Of a stretch of 64,000 nt of DNA, positions 34,801 through 43,350 are shown piece after piece. Location: contig OY761822.1 of the NCBI GenBank assembly GCA_963664945.1, positions 4,774,001-4,838,000 on the forward strand, given 5' to 3'. This DNA comes from UBA6522 sp963664945 (GTDB taxonomy: Bacteria > Pseudomonadota > Gammaproteobacteria > Steroidobacterales > Rariloculaceae). The notes under the pieces are model-generated. The model was given only the letters and a program-made list of their open reading frames with translations, had not been told where the DNA came from and did not search any database. The translations under genes were made by a program, and so were the position numbers. The first letter of the stretch is position 1. Each line of letters begins with the position of its first letter.

Positions 34801-36081
34801 ATGACAGATACCGCCTACCACAAGATTCGGACCGAACGCTCGCCGGCGCCTTCGGGCTGCCCGGTGGATCACGACTTTTCGCCATTCGCGCCTGAATACG
34901 TCAGGGATCCCTATTCCGAATTGGCCCGGCGCCGCGAGGACTCGCCGATCTTTTTTTCAGAAGCGCTCGGCTACCTGGTGGTCACCCGGATGAAGGACGT
35001 CGCGGCGGTATTCACCAACCCCGATATTTATTCCTCCGAGAATGTCCAGGACCCCGTACTACCGATCTGCGACGCCGCCGCCGAGGTCCTGTCGGCGGAC
35101 GACTACGACCCCATCGCGGTGATGTCCAACCGCGCCCGTCCCGACCATACGCGGATCCGCAAGTACACCCAGGCGGGGTTCTCGGGCCGGCGAATCCGGG
35201 CGCTCGCGCCCTACGTACGCAAGCGCTGCGAGGCTCTGGTGGACGGGATGCTCAAGGCCGGCGCGCCCTGCGAATTCGTGTCCACGATCGGGCATCCCCT
35301 GCCGGGGGAGACGATCTTCCGCCTGCTCGGCTTCCCGCGGGACGACGATCCCAAGCTTCAGGAATGGACCACCAACCGGCTGGCCTTTACCTGGGGTAAG
35401 GCGACGGAAGAGGAACAGGTCGACATCGCGACAAAGATGCTCGCCTACTGGCGATACTGTGTTTCGTTCGTGAAGCACCGCCACCGGGAACCGGCCGACG
35501 ACTTCACCTCGGAATTGCTGGCCGGGCATGATGCCGATCCCGACGATCTCACTTACAAGGAAGTGGAGTCCGTCGTGTACGGACTCTCGTTCGCGGGCCA
35601 CGAGATCGTCAGCAATTTCCTCGGCAACTCGCTGGTCTGCCTGCTGTCGAAGCGCAAGAACTGGGAGGCGCTCTGTGCCGAGCCCGCGTTGATACCCAAC
35701 GCGCTGGAAGAGGTGCTGCGGTTCAACTCGCCGCAGACCAGTTGGCGCCGGGTGGCGGCCCGGGATACGGAGATCGGCGGCTACAAGGTCCCGGCGGGTA
35801 CGCAGATATTCCTTTCCCTGGGCGCGGCGAACCATGACGAGAGCCTCTATCGAGACTCCGAGACCTTCGACATCCGCAGAAAGAACGCCCGAACGCATAT
35901 CTCCTTCGGGCGCGGCATCCACTTCTGCCTGGGTAATCGGCTCGCTCTGCTGGAAGCACGGATCACGATGGAGACACTGGTGCAGCGGGTGCCGTCGCTG
36001 CGCCTGGTGGAAGATCAGGTGCTCGACTACTTCCCCAATTTCACGTTTCGCGGCCCGAAAGAACTCTGGCTAATCTGGTAG
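34801..36081 (+). CDS. Cytochrome P450
   Basis: 426 aa soluble bacterial P450. I-helix oxygen-binding segment is GLSFAGHEIVSNFLGN, where the usual acid-Thr pair is Glu-Ile. The ExxR motif is in ALEEVLRFNSP. The haem loop is FGRGIHFCLGNRLALLEAR with the Cys ligand. The start lies after a DHFSPFAPE-type N-terminus common in CYPs acting on terpenoid or steroid-like substrates. No ferredoxin or reductase gene adjoins. Ile in place of the conserved Thr in the I-helix is unusual and could alter the oxygen-activation chemistry. Confidence 0.87.
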   Translation: MTDTAYHKIRTERSPAPSGCPVDHDFSPFAPEYVRDPYSELARRREDSPIFFSEALGYLVVTRMKDVAAVFTNPDIYSSENVQDPVLPICDAAAEVLSADDYDPIAVMSNRARPDHTRIRKYTQAGFSGRRIRALAPYVRKRCEALVDGMLKAGAPCEFVSTIGHPLPGETIFRLLGFPRDDDPKLQEWTTNRLAFTWGKATEEEQVDIATKMLAYWRYCVSFVKHRHREPADDFTSELLAGHDADPDDLTYKEVESVVYGLSFAGHEIVSNFLGNSLVCLLSKRKNWEALCAEPALIPNALEEVLRFNSPQTSWRRVAARDTEIGGYKVPAGTQIFLSLGAANHDESLYRDSETFDIRRKNARTHISFGRGIHFCLGNRLALLEARITMETLVQRVPSLRLVEDQVLDYFPNFTFRGPKELWLIW

Positions 36082-36087
36082 GCGATT

Positions 36088-36210
36088 TACCGTTTCGAGA
36101 ACGGTTTTCGCGGTGTGTCCAACAAAGTTCGCTCAGTGGGGACCCTGAAAGATATGCGCATCCTGAGGCTGCGCATGTTGGGCGCCAAACGACGCTTGGC
36201 CGGAGATTTT
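36088..36210 (+). pseudogene. Degenerate TRAP DctP fragment
   Basis: About 40 codons read YRFENGFRGVSNKVRSVGTL, then RLRMLGAKRRLAGDF, matching the YFENGFRHVSNNVRPVETL to VLGAQRR segment of the DctP protein at 33253. No start, no other DctP part. It is a diverged partial duplicate about 2.4 kb from the intact gene, directly after the P450. Confidence 0.7.
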
Positions 36211-36667
36211 CATTCCCGAAGACAGAGGTGGACCCCAATCGTTGGACAGGTTGGCAGCTAATTTAAGGTGGTATTTGCTGTCCATCATATGCTGCCAGAT
36301 TGAACAGTCTTCGTCTTCTCGTTCTTGATCAAAATTGTATTGTTGATGCTGTGGAGTTCGTGGGCGAGAGGCGCGAAAGTGTGGTCAGGCGGTGTGCAAC
36401 GCCTTGGCGTTGCACAGGGGCTGTCCACACGGCCCGCAGGGTTCGCGCCGGTCCGAAGGACTCGTCCACAAATCCACAGCACAGGGCGCTCCGGTGGTGC
36501 GAGCCCTCGGGCCCGGTGACTTTCTTCAACCGCTCGATTATCCAAGTTCACTCCCAGCAGGCCGACCGCGGTCGCCGGCTCCGAACCGCTCAGGGCGCCG
36601 GACACGCACCGACCGTGCCGAGCGTCCGGCAACCCGCCCGATATCCGCCGATCCCAGCATCGACGTC
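36211..36667. other. Non-coding stretch with one hairpin
   Basis: About 450 bp without a gene I can support. It holds an 11-bp perfect inverted repeat with a 2-base loop (36393-36403 and 36406-36416), and text rich in short CCACA repeats around 36460-36480. It lies between the DctP fragment and an insertion-sequence remnant, so it is probably mobile-element debris. Confidence 0.5.
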
Positions 36668-36766
36668 TTACGCCGCCAGGTCCAGGCATTGGACGCCGGC
36701 ATGCACCTCTGCCGGCGTCAGCCCGTCAAACACTGAATGCGGACGTTGTTCGTTGTACAACTCGAC
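36668..36766 (-). pseudogene. IS3-type OrfB C-terminal remnant
   Basis: Reads ELYNEQRPHSVFDGLTPAEV then HAGVQCLDLAA and a stop. YNEQRPHS and LTPAEV are the usual C-terminal block of IS3-family OrfB integrases. The catalytic core is absent. Confidence 0.7.
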
Positions 36767-36795
36767 TCTCGAACACCCACAGTACCGCTGAACGC

Positions 36796-37329
36796 AGGAT
36801 TCTTTACGAGTTTCACCCGTGGTTTGGGCGGGAGGTTGCCATTGATCGTGCGTTCACCAGGAACGGTGTTTCGGTAGCCCGCTGTCGCCAGCCCGGTCGA
36901 GGTCCAAGTCCTCTGATGGAAGTGCCGTTATGGATGTTCGACCGCCGGAGGTGCTCGACCGTTCGCAGGCGAGAGCGGCCACATGTCGATTTGACGACGC
37001 TGGAAGCGCTTGCGGATTTGTTGTCCTTGGCTATCCGAGACGATGGGGGCACCTGCGATATTCCTCCGACGGAAGCCGATCGGCATGCAAACTTGCGGTC
37101 TCGCGACCGAAGTCAAGGAGCCGATCATGCATCCATTCCGCCCGAAGTCTGTCCAGTTGGATCTGTTCGGTCCTGCGCACGACAGCCGAGTGCCCGACAC
37201 GCCGCAATGGCACAGTCTGCCGGACCGAACGCAGCGGCGGGCGACGCTGCTGATGACCCGGATGCTGCTGGAACATCGCGGCAACCGAACCGAGGTGGCG
37301 GAGGCCGGGGCCGGCGGGGAGGACAGTGA
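36796..37329 (+). pseudogene. 5'-truncated conserved gene upstream of the serine recombinase (DUF5372-like)
   Basis: An open frame begins without a start codon at RRILYEFHPWFGREVAIDRA and continues ARCRQPGRG, VPLWMFDRRRCSTVRRRERP, LTTLEALADLLSLAI. This HPWFG...LPxWM pattern resembles small proteins encoded just before large serine recombinases in mobile loci. The part after about 37120 overlaps the next gene and may be run-on. The 5' end was probably lost when the adjoining IS3 remnant was formed. Confidence 0.5.
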
Positions 37330-37336
37330 TGTCTGA
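37127..37336 (+). CDS. Small protein of the serine-recombinase locus
   Basis: 69 aa with AAGGAG 7 bp before the ATG. MHPFRPKSVQLDLFGPAHDS, then DTPQWHSLPDRTQRRATLLM and TRMLLEHRGN. Short proteins of this pattern often precede resolvase-like recombinases. It ends inside the first codons of the recombinase gene. Function unknown; a recombination accessory role is inferred from position. Confidence 0.6.
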   Translation: MHPFRPKSVQLDLFGPAHDSRVPDTPQWHSLPDRTQRRATLLMTRMLLEHRGNRTEVAEAGAGGEDSDV

Positions 37337-37727
37337 CAAGATCCAGCGCCATCATCTGGAACGCAAGGCGGTCCTGTATGTTCGTCAGTCTTCCGTTCAT
37401 CAGGTTCTTCACAACCGCGAGAGTGGCGCTTTGCAATACGCGATGCGCGATCGGCTCCTACGGTTGGGCTTTACGCAAGTCGACACCATTGACGAGGACC
37501 TCGGCCGCTCGGCGTCCGGCAGCGCGGAGCGTGCCAGATTCGAACGCATGGTTGCAGAAGTCTGCTTGGGCAAGGTGGGCGCGGTGGCCGCGCGGGAAGT
37601 GTCGCGGTTTGCCCGTAACAGCCGGGACTGGCAACAACTGATCGAGATGTGCCGGGTGGTCGATACGGTTCTGGTGGACCAGGAGGCCGTCTATGCGCCC
37701 CGCCAGAGCAACGACCGGTTGTTACTG

Positions 37728-37759
37728 GGACTGCTATGTGGGGCCCCACATAGCAGTCC
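37728..37759. repeat. Perfect 32-bp palindrome at the left RIT end
   Basis: Bases 37728-37743 are the exact reverse complement of 37744-37759. It consists of the host GGACTG, a 20-bp self-complementary core (37734-37753), and CAGTCC, which is the first part of the RIT terminal repeat. The right end has GGACTG but not the core. Confidence 0.93.
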
Positions 37760-37846
37760 ATATGTAGTACAGCTCGTTATGTGAGCCAGCCCCCGCAAGT
37801 CACTGTCAACGCGAGCTTTTTCGTGACACAGCCTGACATAATATTT
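37754..37846 (+). repeat. RIT left terminal inverted repeat
   Basis: 93 bp, reverse complement of 43258-43350 with only a few mismatches (one near 37823 and two or three at the inner end). Confidence 0.92.
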
Positions 37847-37851
37847 GCCCT

Positions 37852-38853
37852 TCAGATTGCCTTCAGCTGTTCAAGCAGGCCGACTGTTGCCTTCCATCGC
37901 GGTTCATCTCCCGCGTCGCCGGGGCAAGTGGATTTCATCGCCTCTTCCTTGGCCTTGAGATCGATTTCGGCGTAGATATTGGTGGTCGCGAGCGACACGT
38001 GACCGAGCCAGGCACGAATGGTGTTGATGTCGACGCCGGAACGAAGGAGGTTACAGGCACAACTGTGGCGCAGCACATGGGGCGTGACCTTTTGCCCAGT
38101 GAGTTCCGGCACGCGGGCGGCGGCACGCTTCACGAGTTCGATAAGGCCATGGCGAGTGTAGAGTTTGCGATGCCGGCTCCAGAAGACGCTCTCGCACCCG
38201 GGCGGGCGGTCCCTGGACAAAGCGGCGAGGGCCTTGGCGGTCCTCGACCACATCGGAGTGATGCGGACCTTTCCGCCCTTGCCATGGATCGTTACACGCG
38301 CGTTGTCGCCCGTGCGCTCCGGCAGATGCAGATCTTCCAACTGCAGTCCCGCCGCCTCGGAGGCTCTCGCCCCGGTGTTGTAGAGGAACAGCAGCAAGAC
38401 GTGCTCGACCCGCCCTGCAACGGTGTGCTTGTCCGTCCTGGCGATCATGGCGTCCATGTTCTCGTTCGACAGCCAGAGGATCCGTGGCCGCACCGTTTTC
38501 TTGAGTGGGATGGCGCGGACACTGCCGGCCCATTCGACAAGTGCGGCGTCGCGCACCGCGACGTAGCGGGCGAAGGACCGGATTGCCGTAAGGCGCAGGT
38601 TGCGGGTCTGCACCGAGCAGTTGCGTTCTTGTTCCAGGTGGCCGAGAAAGCCCGTCACGCGCTCAGCGGACAGGTCTTCGACCGCGAGCCGTTCCACTGC
38701 CTTGGCGGCGCGCTCGGCCACGAAGGGCAACAGCAGCGTCAGGCAGTCGCGATAGCTCCTGATTGTATTGACGGCCAGATTGCGTTCGCTCGGGAGATAC
38801 TCCATGAGGAAGCGCTTGACCCAGGTGCCGAGTGTTGAGTTGATTTCAGGCAT
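37852..38853 (-). CDS. RIT tyrosine recombinase C
   Basis: 333 aa, last gene of the trio. N-terminal SAM-like domain (LGTWVKRFLMEYLPSERNLA, NTIRSYRDCLTLLLPFV). Catalytic residues in NTGARASEAAGLQ (Arg), HGKGGKVRITPM (Lys hairpin), HVLRHSCACNLL (His-Arg) and LGHVSLATTNIYAEID (His, Tyr). It overlaps gene B by 8 bp and ends only 5 bp inside the left terminal repeat. In RIT elements the three recombinases are always together and probably act as a complex; individual roles are not known. Confidence 0.88.
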   Translation of the reverse strand: MPEINSTLGTWVKRFLMEYLPSERNLAVNTIRSYRDCLTLLLPFVAERAAKAVERLAVEDLSAERVTGFLGHLEQERNCSVQTRNLRLTAIRSFARYVAVRDAALVEWAGSVRAIPLKKTVRPRILWLSNENMDAMIARTDKHTVAGRVEHVLLLFLYNTGARASEAAGLQLEDLHLPERTGDNARVTIHGKGGKVRITPMWSRTAKALAALSRDRPPGCESVFWSRHRKLYTRHGLIELVKRAAARVPELTGQKVTPHVLRHSCACNLLRSGVDINTIRAWLGHVSLATTNIYAEIDLKAKEEAMKSTCPGDAGDEPRWKATVGLLEQLKAI

Positions 38854-39835
38854 GGCGTGTGTCTCCTTTCAGATGCTGCCCGGGATCCGGGCTTGGGTTG
38901 TGCTCGACGTAGCGCTCGAACCGGTGGCTGGCCTCGTCGAGCAACTCCGGAGTCATCGCGATGTAGACCTGCGTCGCGGCCACGCTGTTGTGGCCGAGGT
39001 AGGTCGAAAGCGCTGGCAGGAGCCGTTGAACATCGACCTCCTGGCGATACCACGAGGCCAGGCGGTGGGTGGCAAAGGTGTGGCGCAGCGAGTGCAGGCA
39101 AGCCGCGCGGCATCCGGGTTTGCTCCTGTCGATCCCGGCCGCCCGAAGCGTCGCACGGAAGGCATTGCGAACGATGCTCTTGCTCAGCGGCGATCCGTCA
39201 CGGCACGCGAGGAAGGTGGATTGCGTGCCCTCGATCCGGGGGCGGCGCGCCCGGATGGCGGCGTATCGGCGAAGCACGCCGAGGAGGTCGGCACCGACCG
39301 GCACCAGGCGGCTCTTGTAGAACTTCGTATCGTTCACGGCGAGCACCGCGGAGTCCAGGTCCACGTCCGCCAGGGTCAGTCCTCGTGCTTCGCCGGAGCG
39401 CAGCCCGGTGCCGTAGAGCAGGATCAGGAATGTCCGGAAGGTCTCGGCGTCGAGCTTGGGGCAACGTCGGCGGCCTGTGCCTGCCGCCTTGAACAGGCGC
39501 CGCAATTCCTCGTGGGTGAAGATGAACGACGGTGCGACCTGCGGTGGCCGCGGCTCCGCCTCCCTCGGCGGCATGGGAATGCAGCTCACATGCCCGCGGC
39601 TGAACGCGAACCGGTAGAACCCGGCAAGCGTTCCGTACTTCACGGCACGTGTCCTGGTGAGGCCCGCCTTGCCGGTGAGGAAGCGGCGGACTTCGTCCTC
39701 GCCCACCGAGTCACAGGCCCTGTGCTCTCCGATCCGACGACAAAACGTATCGAGTGTCTGGGCGCTTGAGCGGAACTTCGCGCCGTGGTCGCGCTGCCAC
39801 GCGACATAGCGGTCAACGGCTTCACGCAGTGTCAT
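38846..39835 (-). CDS. RIT tyrosine recombinase B
   Basis: 329 aa. Core-binding region with TLREAVDRYVAWQRDHG and LTRTRAVKYGTLAGFYRF. Catalytic signature: YGTGLRSGEARGL (Arg), DTKFYKSRLVPV (Lys), HSLRHTFATHRL (His-Arg) and LGHNSVAATQVYIAM (His, Tyr). It overlaps gene A by 14 bp and gene C by 8 bp. The frame is complete. Confidence 0.88.
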   Translation of the reverse strand: MTLREAVDRYVAWQRDHGAKFRSSAQTLDTFCRRIGEHRACDSVGEDEVRRFLTGKAGLTRTRAVKYGTLAGFYRFAFSRGHVSCIPMPPREAEPRPPQVAPSFIFTHEELRRLFKAAGTGRRRCPKLDAETFRTFLILLYGTGLRSGEARGLTLADVDLDSAVLAVNDTKFYKSRLVPVGADLLGVLRRYAAIRARRPRIEGTQSTFLACRDGSPLSKSIVRNAFRATLRAAGIDRSKPGCRAACLHSLRHTFATHRLASWYRQEVDVQRLLPALSTYLGHNSVAATQVYIAMTPELLDEASHRFERYVEHNPSPDPGQHLKGDTRHA

Positions 39836-41066
39836 CGAGCACCTCCTTCAGGCAGATGTCGGCGACCGGGCGAAGCGAGGCCAGATCGATCTTTGCGTAG
39901 GTGGCTGTCGCGCTCGGGCTGGAATGCCCGAGAAAGTCGCCAACGGTCTTCAGTCCGTACCCTTCGTCGACCAGCCGTTGTGCGGCCGCATGACGAAGTG
40001 CATGGGCGCCCAGGCGCTTGCCGGTGATGCCAATGCGCCTGGCGCGGCTGCGCACGATCCAGCCGACGGCGCCGCTCGTCAGCGGCCTGAACGGGGCCTG
40101 CAGCGTCAGGAACAAGGCCCGCTCCGGTCCCGCATCCGGGCGCACCTTGAGAAGATAGTCCATCAACGCGTTGCCGACGGAGGGGGTCAGCGGAAACGTG
40201 TCGGTGCGCCGGGTCTTGGGACGGAACACATGCAGCATGTCGCGCTGCCAGTCGATGTCCTCGACGCGCAGAGCGCCAACCTCGCCGGCCCTGAGCCCGC
40301 AGGTTGCCAGAATCATCAGCACCGCGCGGTCGCGGCAGTCCACCGGGGTCGAACGTTCGGTCGTGGCGAGCAACTTCTCGACTTCGTCCCGATCAAAGCC
40401 CTTGGGAACCGGTCGGTCGGGATACGCAAGCGGCGGCATGATGCACTCGGCGATGCCCGACCGGCACCAGCTCCGCGTCTCGGCAAAACGAAAGAAGCTC
40501 CGCAGACACCCGGCCACGGCGCGCGCCGACCTGCGCCGAAGACCGCCGTCGGCAATCCGCACGGCGAGGTATTCGTCCACGTCACCGACCGTGATGTCGG
40601 CGAGCATCAAGTTCCTGCGCGCCGCCCAGGCAAAGAAACGGTCGCCCTCATAACAGCAGTTGCCGACGGTCGCTTCGGACAGTCCCCGATCGTCCCGCAT
40701 CCAGGCCGCGAAGGCCTCCACTTGCCGGGCGTGCGGATGGGCATCCCGAGGCGGCTCTTCCAGCCAGCCGAGAAAACGCAGCCAGCGAAAGCCATGACGC
40801 CGGAAATCGGCCGCGGAAACCTCGGGCACGCTCCGGCACCACTCCCGCACCGCCGTCTCGACTGTCGCCACGCGGACCGGAATGTCCGCATCGGGCAGGT
40901 TCAGCAGCTCTATGAGCAGAAGCTGCGCACGGGCAACCCGGCGCACCACATCGCCAACCACACCCAAGGCGACCACGACACGCAGATACCGTTCGCGCTC
41001 CTCCAAAAGCGGCGCACGTCGGTACTTGGCGATGGTCGCGGGATCCTTGTACAGAGTTTCGAACAT
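39822..41066 (-). CDS. RIT tyrosine recombinase A
   Basis: 414 aa, first gene of the trio and the longest, with an extra N-terminal region of about 120 residues before the core-binding domain (VEAFAAWMRDDRGLSEATVG). Catalytic residues: ATCGLRAGEVGAL (Arg), KTRRTDTFPL (Lys), HALRHAAAQRLV (His-Arg) and LGHSSPSATATYAKID (His, Tyr). An ISAs1-family element sits 26 bp upstream of its start and may have replaced or supplied its promoter. Confidence 0.88.
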   Translation of the reverse strand: MFETLYKDPATIAKYRRAPLLEERERYLRVVVALGVVGDVVRRVARAQLLLIELLNLPDADIPVRVATVETAVREWCRSVPEVSAADFRRHGFRWLRFLGWLEEPPRDAHPHARQVEAFAAWMRDDRGLSEATVGNCCYEGDRFFAWAARRNLMLADITVGDVDEYLAVRIADGGLRRRSARAVAGCLRSFFRFAETRSWCRSGIAECIMPPLAYPDRPVPKGFDRDEVEKLLATTERSTPVDCRDRAVLMILATCGLRAGEVGALRVEDIDWQRDMLHVFRPKTRRTDTFPLTPSVGNALMDYLLKVRPDAGPERALFLTLQAPFRPLTSGAVGWIVRSRARRIGITGKRLGAHALRHAAAQRLVDEGYGLKTVGDFLGHSSPSATATYAKIDLASLRPVADICLKEVLDDTA

Positions 41067-41091
41067 GATTCATCTCCAAAAAGGGTGGAGA

Positions 41092-43219
41092 CAGGCCTAT
41101 CCAAAAGTCCCGGTCCGGTTGGTTCCGGTGAGGCTGAGCGATGGGTCCGACGGGGATGTGTGGCTGTAGCGGAGGGGTCGCCGGTCGGTCCAGGGCGGTG
41201 GGGAGGCGTTGAGCGGGTTTGCTCGGGGGTATGGGTTGGTGCCTGGGCGCTGAGTAGGCGCGGCGCGCACGGGGATGCCGCGGCGCGGCCGGGCGGTGCG
41301 CCGTCGGGGGTCCGCGGGGTGCCCGGTCAGGGCGGCGCGGGGGTCAGGATGGCGTCGAGCGCATCCTGCGGGCGTGCGGCGTAGTGGCGGTTTGCCTGGG
41401 GGATGTAGTCGAAGTGGCCGATCGCGCGCACGATGGAGATCGCGGCGTTGCTGAGCGCCGCCAGGTTTTGCGGCAGATGCCCGGCCGCGGCGCGGCAGCG
41501 GTCCTCGTCGTAGCTGAAGTCGCGCACGTAGTGAACCCGGTTCTCCACTTCCCAGTGGCGGCGCACGATGTTCAACAGTTCGTCGGGTCCGGCCTCCTCG
41601 ACGCCGAGCGAGGTGAGCCCGTAGGCGATCTCGCGGGTGCTTTCCCCGGTCTTGACCACGACGCGCTCGCGCTGCACGCGCAGCGCCTGACGGCGTGCGG
41701 GCAGATCGCACCGCCCGTCCCACTTGGCGGGCGTGAGGTCGAAGGCCGCGCAGCGGCGGGTCTCCAGCCGCCCATGGGCCTTGTGCAGCGCCTCGGCGCT
41801 CCAGCGCGCCTGGCTCCAGTCGATGTCCGCCAGGTCCTCGCGAATGCTCGGCTGGTTGCCCTTCACGGCGGTGATCGCGTAGTCGGCCTTGCACTCCTCC
41901 ACCAAGCAGCGCGCCGTGTCGTGTTGGGCGTGGATGGCGTCGAGCGTGACGACGCGCCCGGCGAGGTCCAGTTGCCGCGCCAGTTCGCGCACCGCCGGGA
42001 TCTCGTTGCTTTTGGCGCCGATGCGCACCTGCCCGAGCACCAGGCCGCTGCCGTGCTCCACCGCGGCCACCATCATCTGGCGTTCGCCCTCGGTCCGCCT
42101 GGAGGCGCCGCGCACGTCCTTGCCGTCCATGGCCACCGGCGCAAGCCCGGCATGCTGGGCGCTCCAGGCGCGCAGCGCCCGATCCAGAGTGTCCGGCGGC
42201 AGCTTCGAGAGGATGTAATGGAAGGTCGAGGCAGCGGGCACTGTGTAGCACTGGCGCGTCGGGCTGAAGAACCCGCCCACCGCACGGCGCTGCGCCTCGT
42301 CGAGCCGGGCGGCGAACTCCCCGAACGCGCTCACGCCGCGATACCCGGCCAGGCGCGCCGCGATCATGATCGTCAGGTAGCTCGCCAAGCTGTAGCGCTG
42401 CCCGCGCCGTTTGCGAAAATCCTCCATCTCCCCGAGAAAGTCGTGAAGACTGCGCAATTGCCCCGCCGGCATCGGCGCCTCGCGCACCTCCACGGGCTCG
42501 CGCCCATCGCGTAGCGCCTCGCGGGCGCCGGCTTCAAGCTCGTACACGTAAACCTCCTTGGGCTGGCCGTGCTCGCGCCACCGCGCCGGGCTGCCGTACA
42601 CCCGCGAATAACCGCGCGTCAGGCCCAGCATCCGCCAGTTCGACGCCCGGTAGCAAACCCCCGAAAACCGCGACGGGTCCACGAACGTCTCCGCCAACAG
42701 CACCGGGAAACCGTGCATCGCGCGCATGTCCCCCGACAGCCGGCGCAGACTCAGACCCAGCACCCGAGAGGCCAGGTTGCGTACCTCCCCCTTGCCCACC
42801 AGCAACGCGAAACGGCTGTTGTTCGCGATCAGCTTCAGCCGCCGAAACTGCCGCTCCGGCGGCCAACCCAGCCACTCGTCCCGAACCCCGACCTTGAACG
42901 CGCCCGCCGTCCAGCCCAGCAGCGCAACCCGGCTCCCGCCGCATACCGCCACGTGACGCAGCGACTGACCGAACAATCCCTTGTACGGCAAATAGTGAAA
43001 CTCCCTCATCAGCGCGTCCCAACGCCGCCGCTCCGCCACGCCGCGCACCGGGCGCACCCACACATCGCGCAACTTCAACCGGCCACGGGAAAACACCGAG
43101 ATCACCATGACCCCCTTTATGCCACAACGACTTCTGAATAGCCAGACCTTGCACAGCCTGACCGCTTCCCTCACCGTTTACAGCCTCAGGCTATACGCCC
43201 CGACTTTTGGAGAGCCCTG
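41092..43219 (-). mobile_element. ISAs1-family element, copy 1 (inside the RIT element)
   Basis: 2128 bp, with 18-bp terminal inverted repeats beginning CAGG (15 of 18 matches). The target duplication agggtggaga is at 41082-41091 and 43220-43229. Its transposase is identical in protein sequence to that of copy 2 at 52396-54523, which lies in the opposite orientation. Confidence 0.93.
41327..43108 (-). CDS. DUF4338 (DruA-like)/ISAs1 fusion transposase, copy 1
   Basis: 593 aa from ATG 43108; a GTG at 43174 would add 22 residues, but the ATG matches the length of the related protein at 50082. Residues about 10-190 are a DUF4338 domain (RRRWDALMREFHYLPYKGLF, GVCYRASNWRMLGLTRGYSR), the domain that defines DruA of the Druantia system. 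The rest is an ISAs1 DDE transposase: VAMDGKDVRGASR, VVTLDAIHAQHDTARCLVEE and the DHWE-type Glu block RRHWEVENRVHYVRDFSYDE. The frame is intact. The role of the N-terminal domain in transposition is unknown. Confidence 0.87.
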   Translation of the reverse strand: MVISVFSRGRLKLRDVWVRPVRGVAERRRWDALMREFHYLPYKGLFGQSLRHVAVCGGSRVALLGWTAGAFKVGVRDEWLGWPPERQFRRLKLIANNSRFALLVGKGEVRNLASRVLGLSLRRLSGDMRAMHGFPVLLAETFVDPSRFSGVCYRASNWRMLGLTRGYSRVYGSPARWREHGQPKEVYVYELEAGAREALRDGREPVEVREAPMPAGQLRSLHDFLGEMEDFRKRRGQRYSLASYLTIMIAARLAGYRGVSAFGEFAARLDEAQRRAVGGFFSPTRQCYTVPAASTFHYILSKLPPDTLDRALRAWSAQHAGLAPVAMDGKDVRGASRRTEGERQMMVAAVEHGSGLVLGQVRIGAKSNEIPAVRELARQLDLAGRVVTLDAIHAQHDTARCLVEECKADYAITAVKGNQPSIREDLADIDWSQARWSAEALHKAHGRLETRRCAAFDLTPAKWDGRCDLPARRQALRVQRERVVVKTGESTREIAYGLTSLGVEEAGPDELLNIVRRHWEVENRVHYVRDFSYDEDRCRAAAGHLPQNLAALSNAAISIVRAIGHFDYIPQANRHYAARPQDALDAILTPAPP

Positions 43220-43257
43220 AGGGTGGAGATGGCTTCATGCCACAAAAACCCAGCCGT

Positions 43258-43350
43258 GAATATAATGTCAGGCTGTGTCAGGAAAAAGCTCGCGTTGACA
43301 GTGACTTGCGGGGGCTGGCTCACATAACGAGCTGTACTACATATGGACTG
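43258..43350 (-). repeat. RIT right terminal inverted repeat
   Basis: 93-bp partner of 37754-37846. It ends in GGACTG directly at the resumption of the serine-recombinase frame. Confidence 0.92.

Larger units (their letters stand above)
37734..43350. mobile_element. RIT (recombinase-in-trio) element, itself carrying an ISAs1 insertion
   Basis: Three overlapping tyrosine-recombinase genes on the minus strand (41066 to 37852), bounded by 93-bp terminal inverted repeats at 37754-37846 and 43258-43350. This is the defining layout of RIT elements. It interrupts a serine-recombinase gene at GGACTG (37728-37733), and that hexamer also ends the element at 43345-43350. Without the 2128-bp ISAs1 copy and its extra 10-bp duplication the element would be about 3.5 kb. 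All three recombinases are intact. Confidence 0.9.

Noticed and set aside
36393..36416. Rho-independent terminator after the P450
   Set aside because: The hairpin is strong but is followed by no T tract and lies 310 bp past the P450 stop.
37734..43350. Tn554-type transposon
   Set aside because: The three genes are all tyrosine recombinases of similar size with overlapping frames and long terminal inverted repeats, which fits a RIT element better than tnpABC of Tn554, which lacks long inverted repeats.
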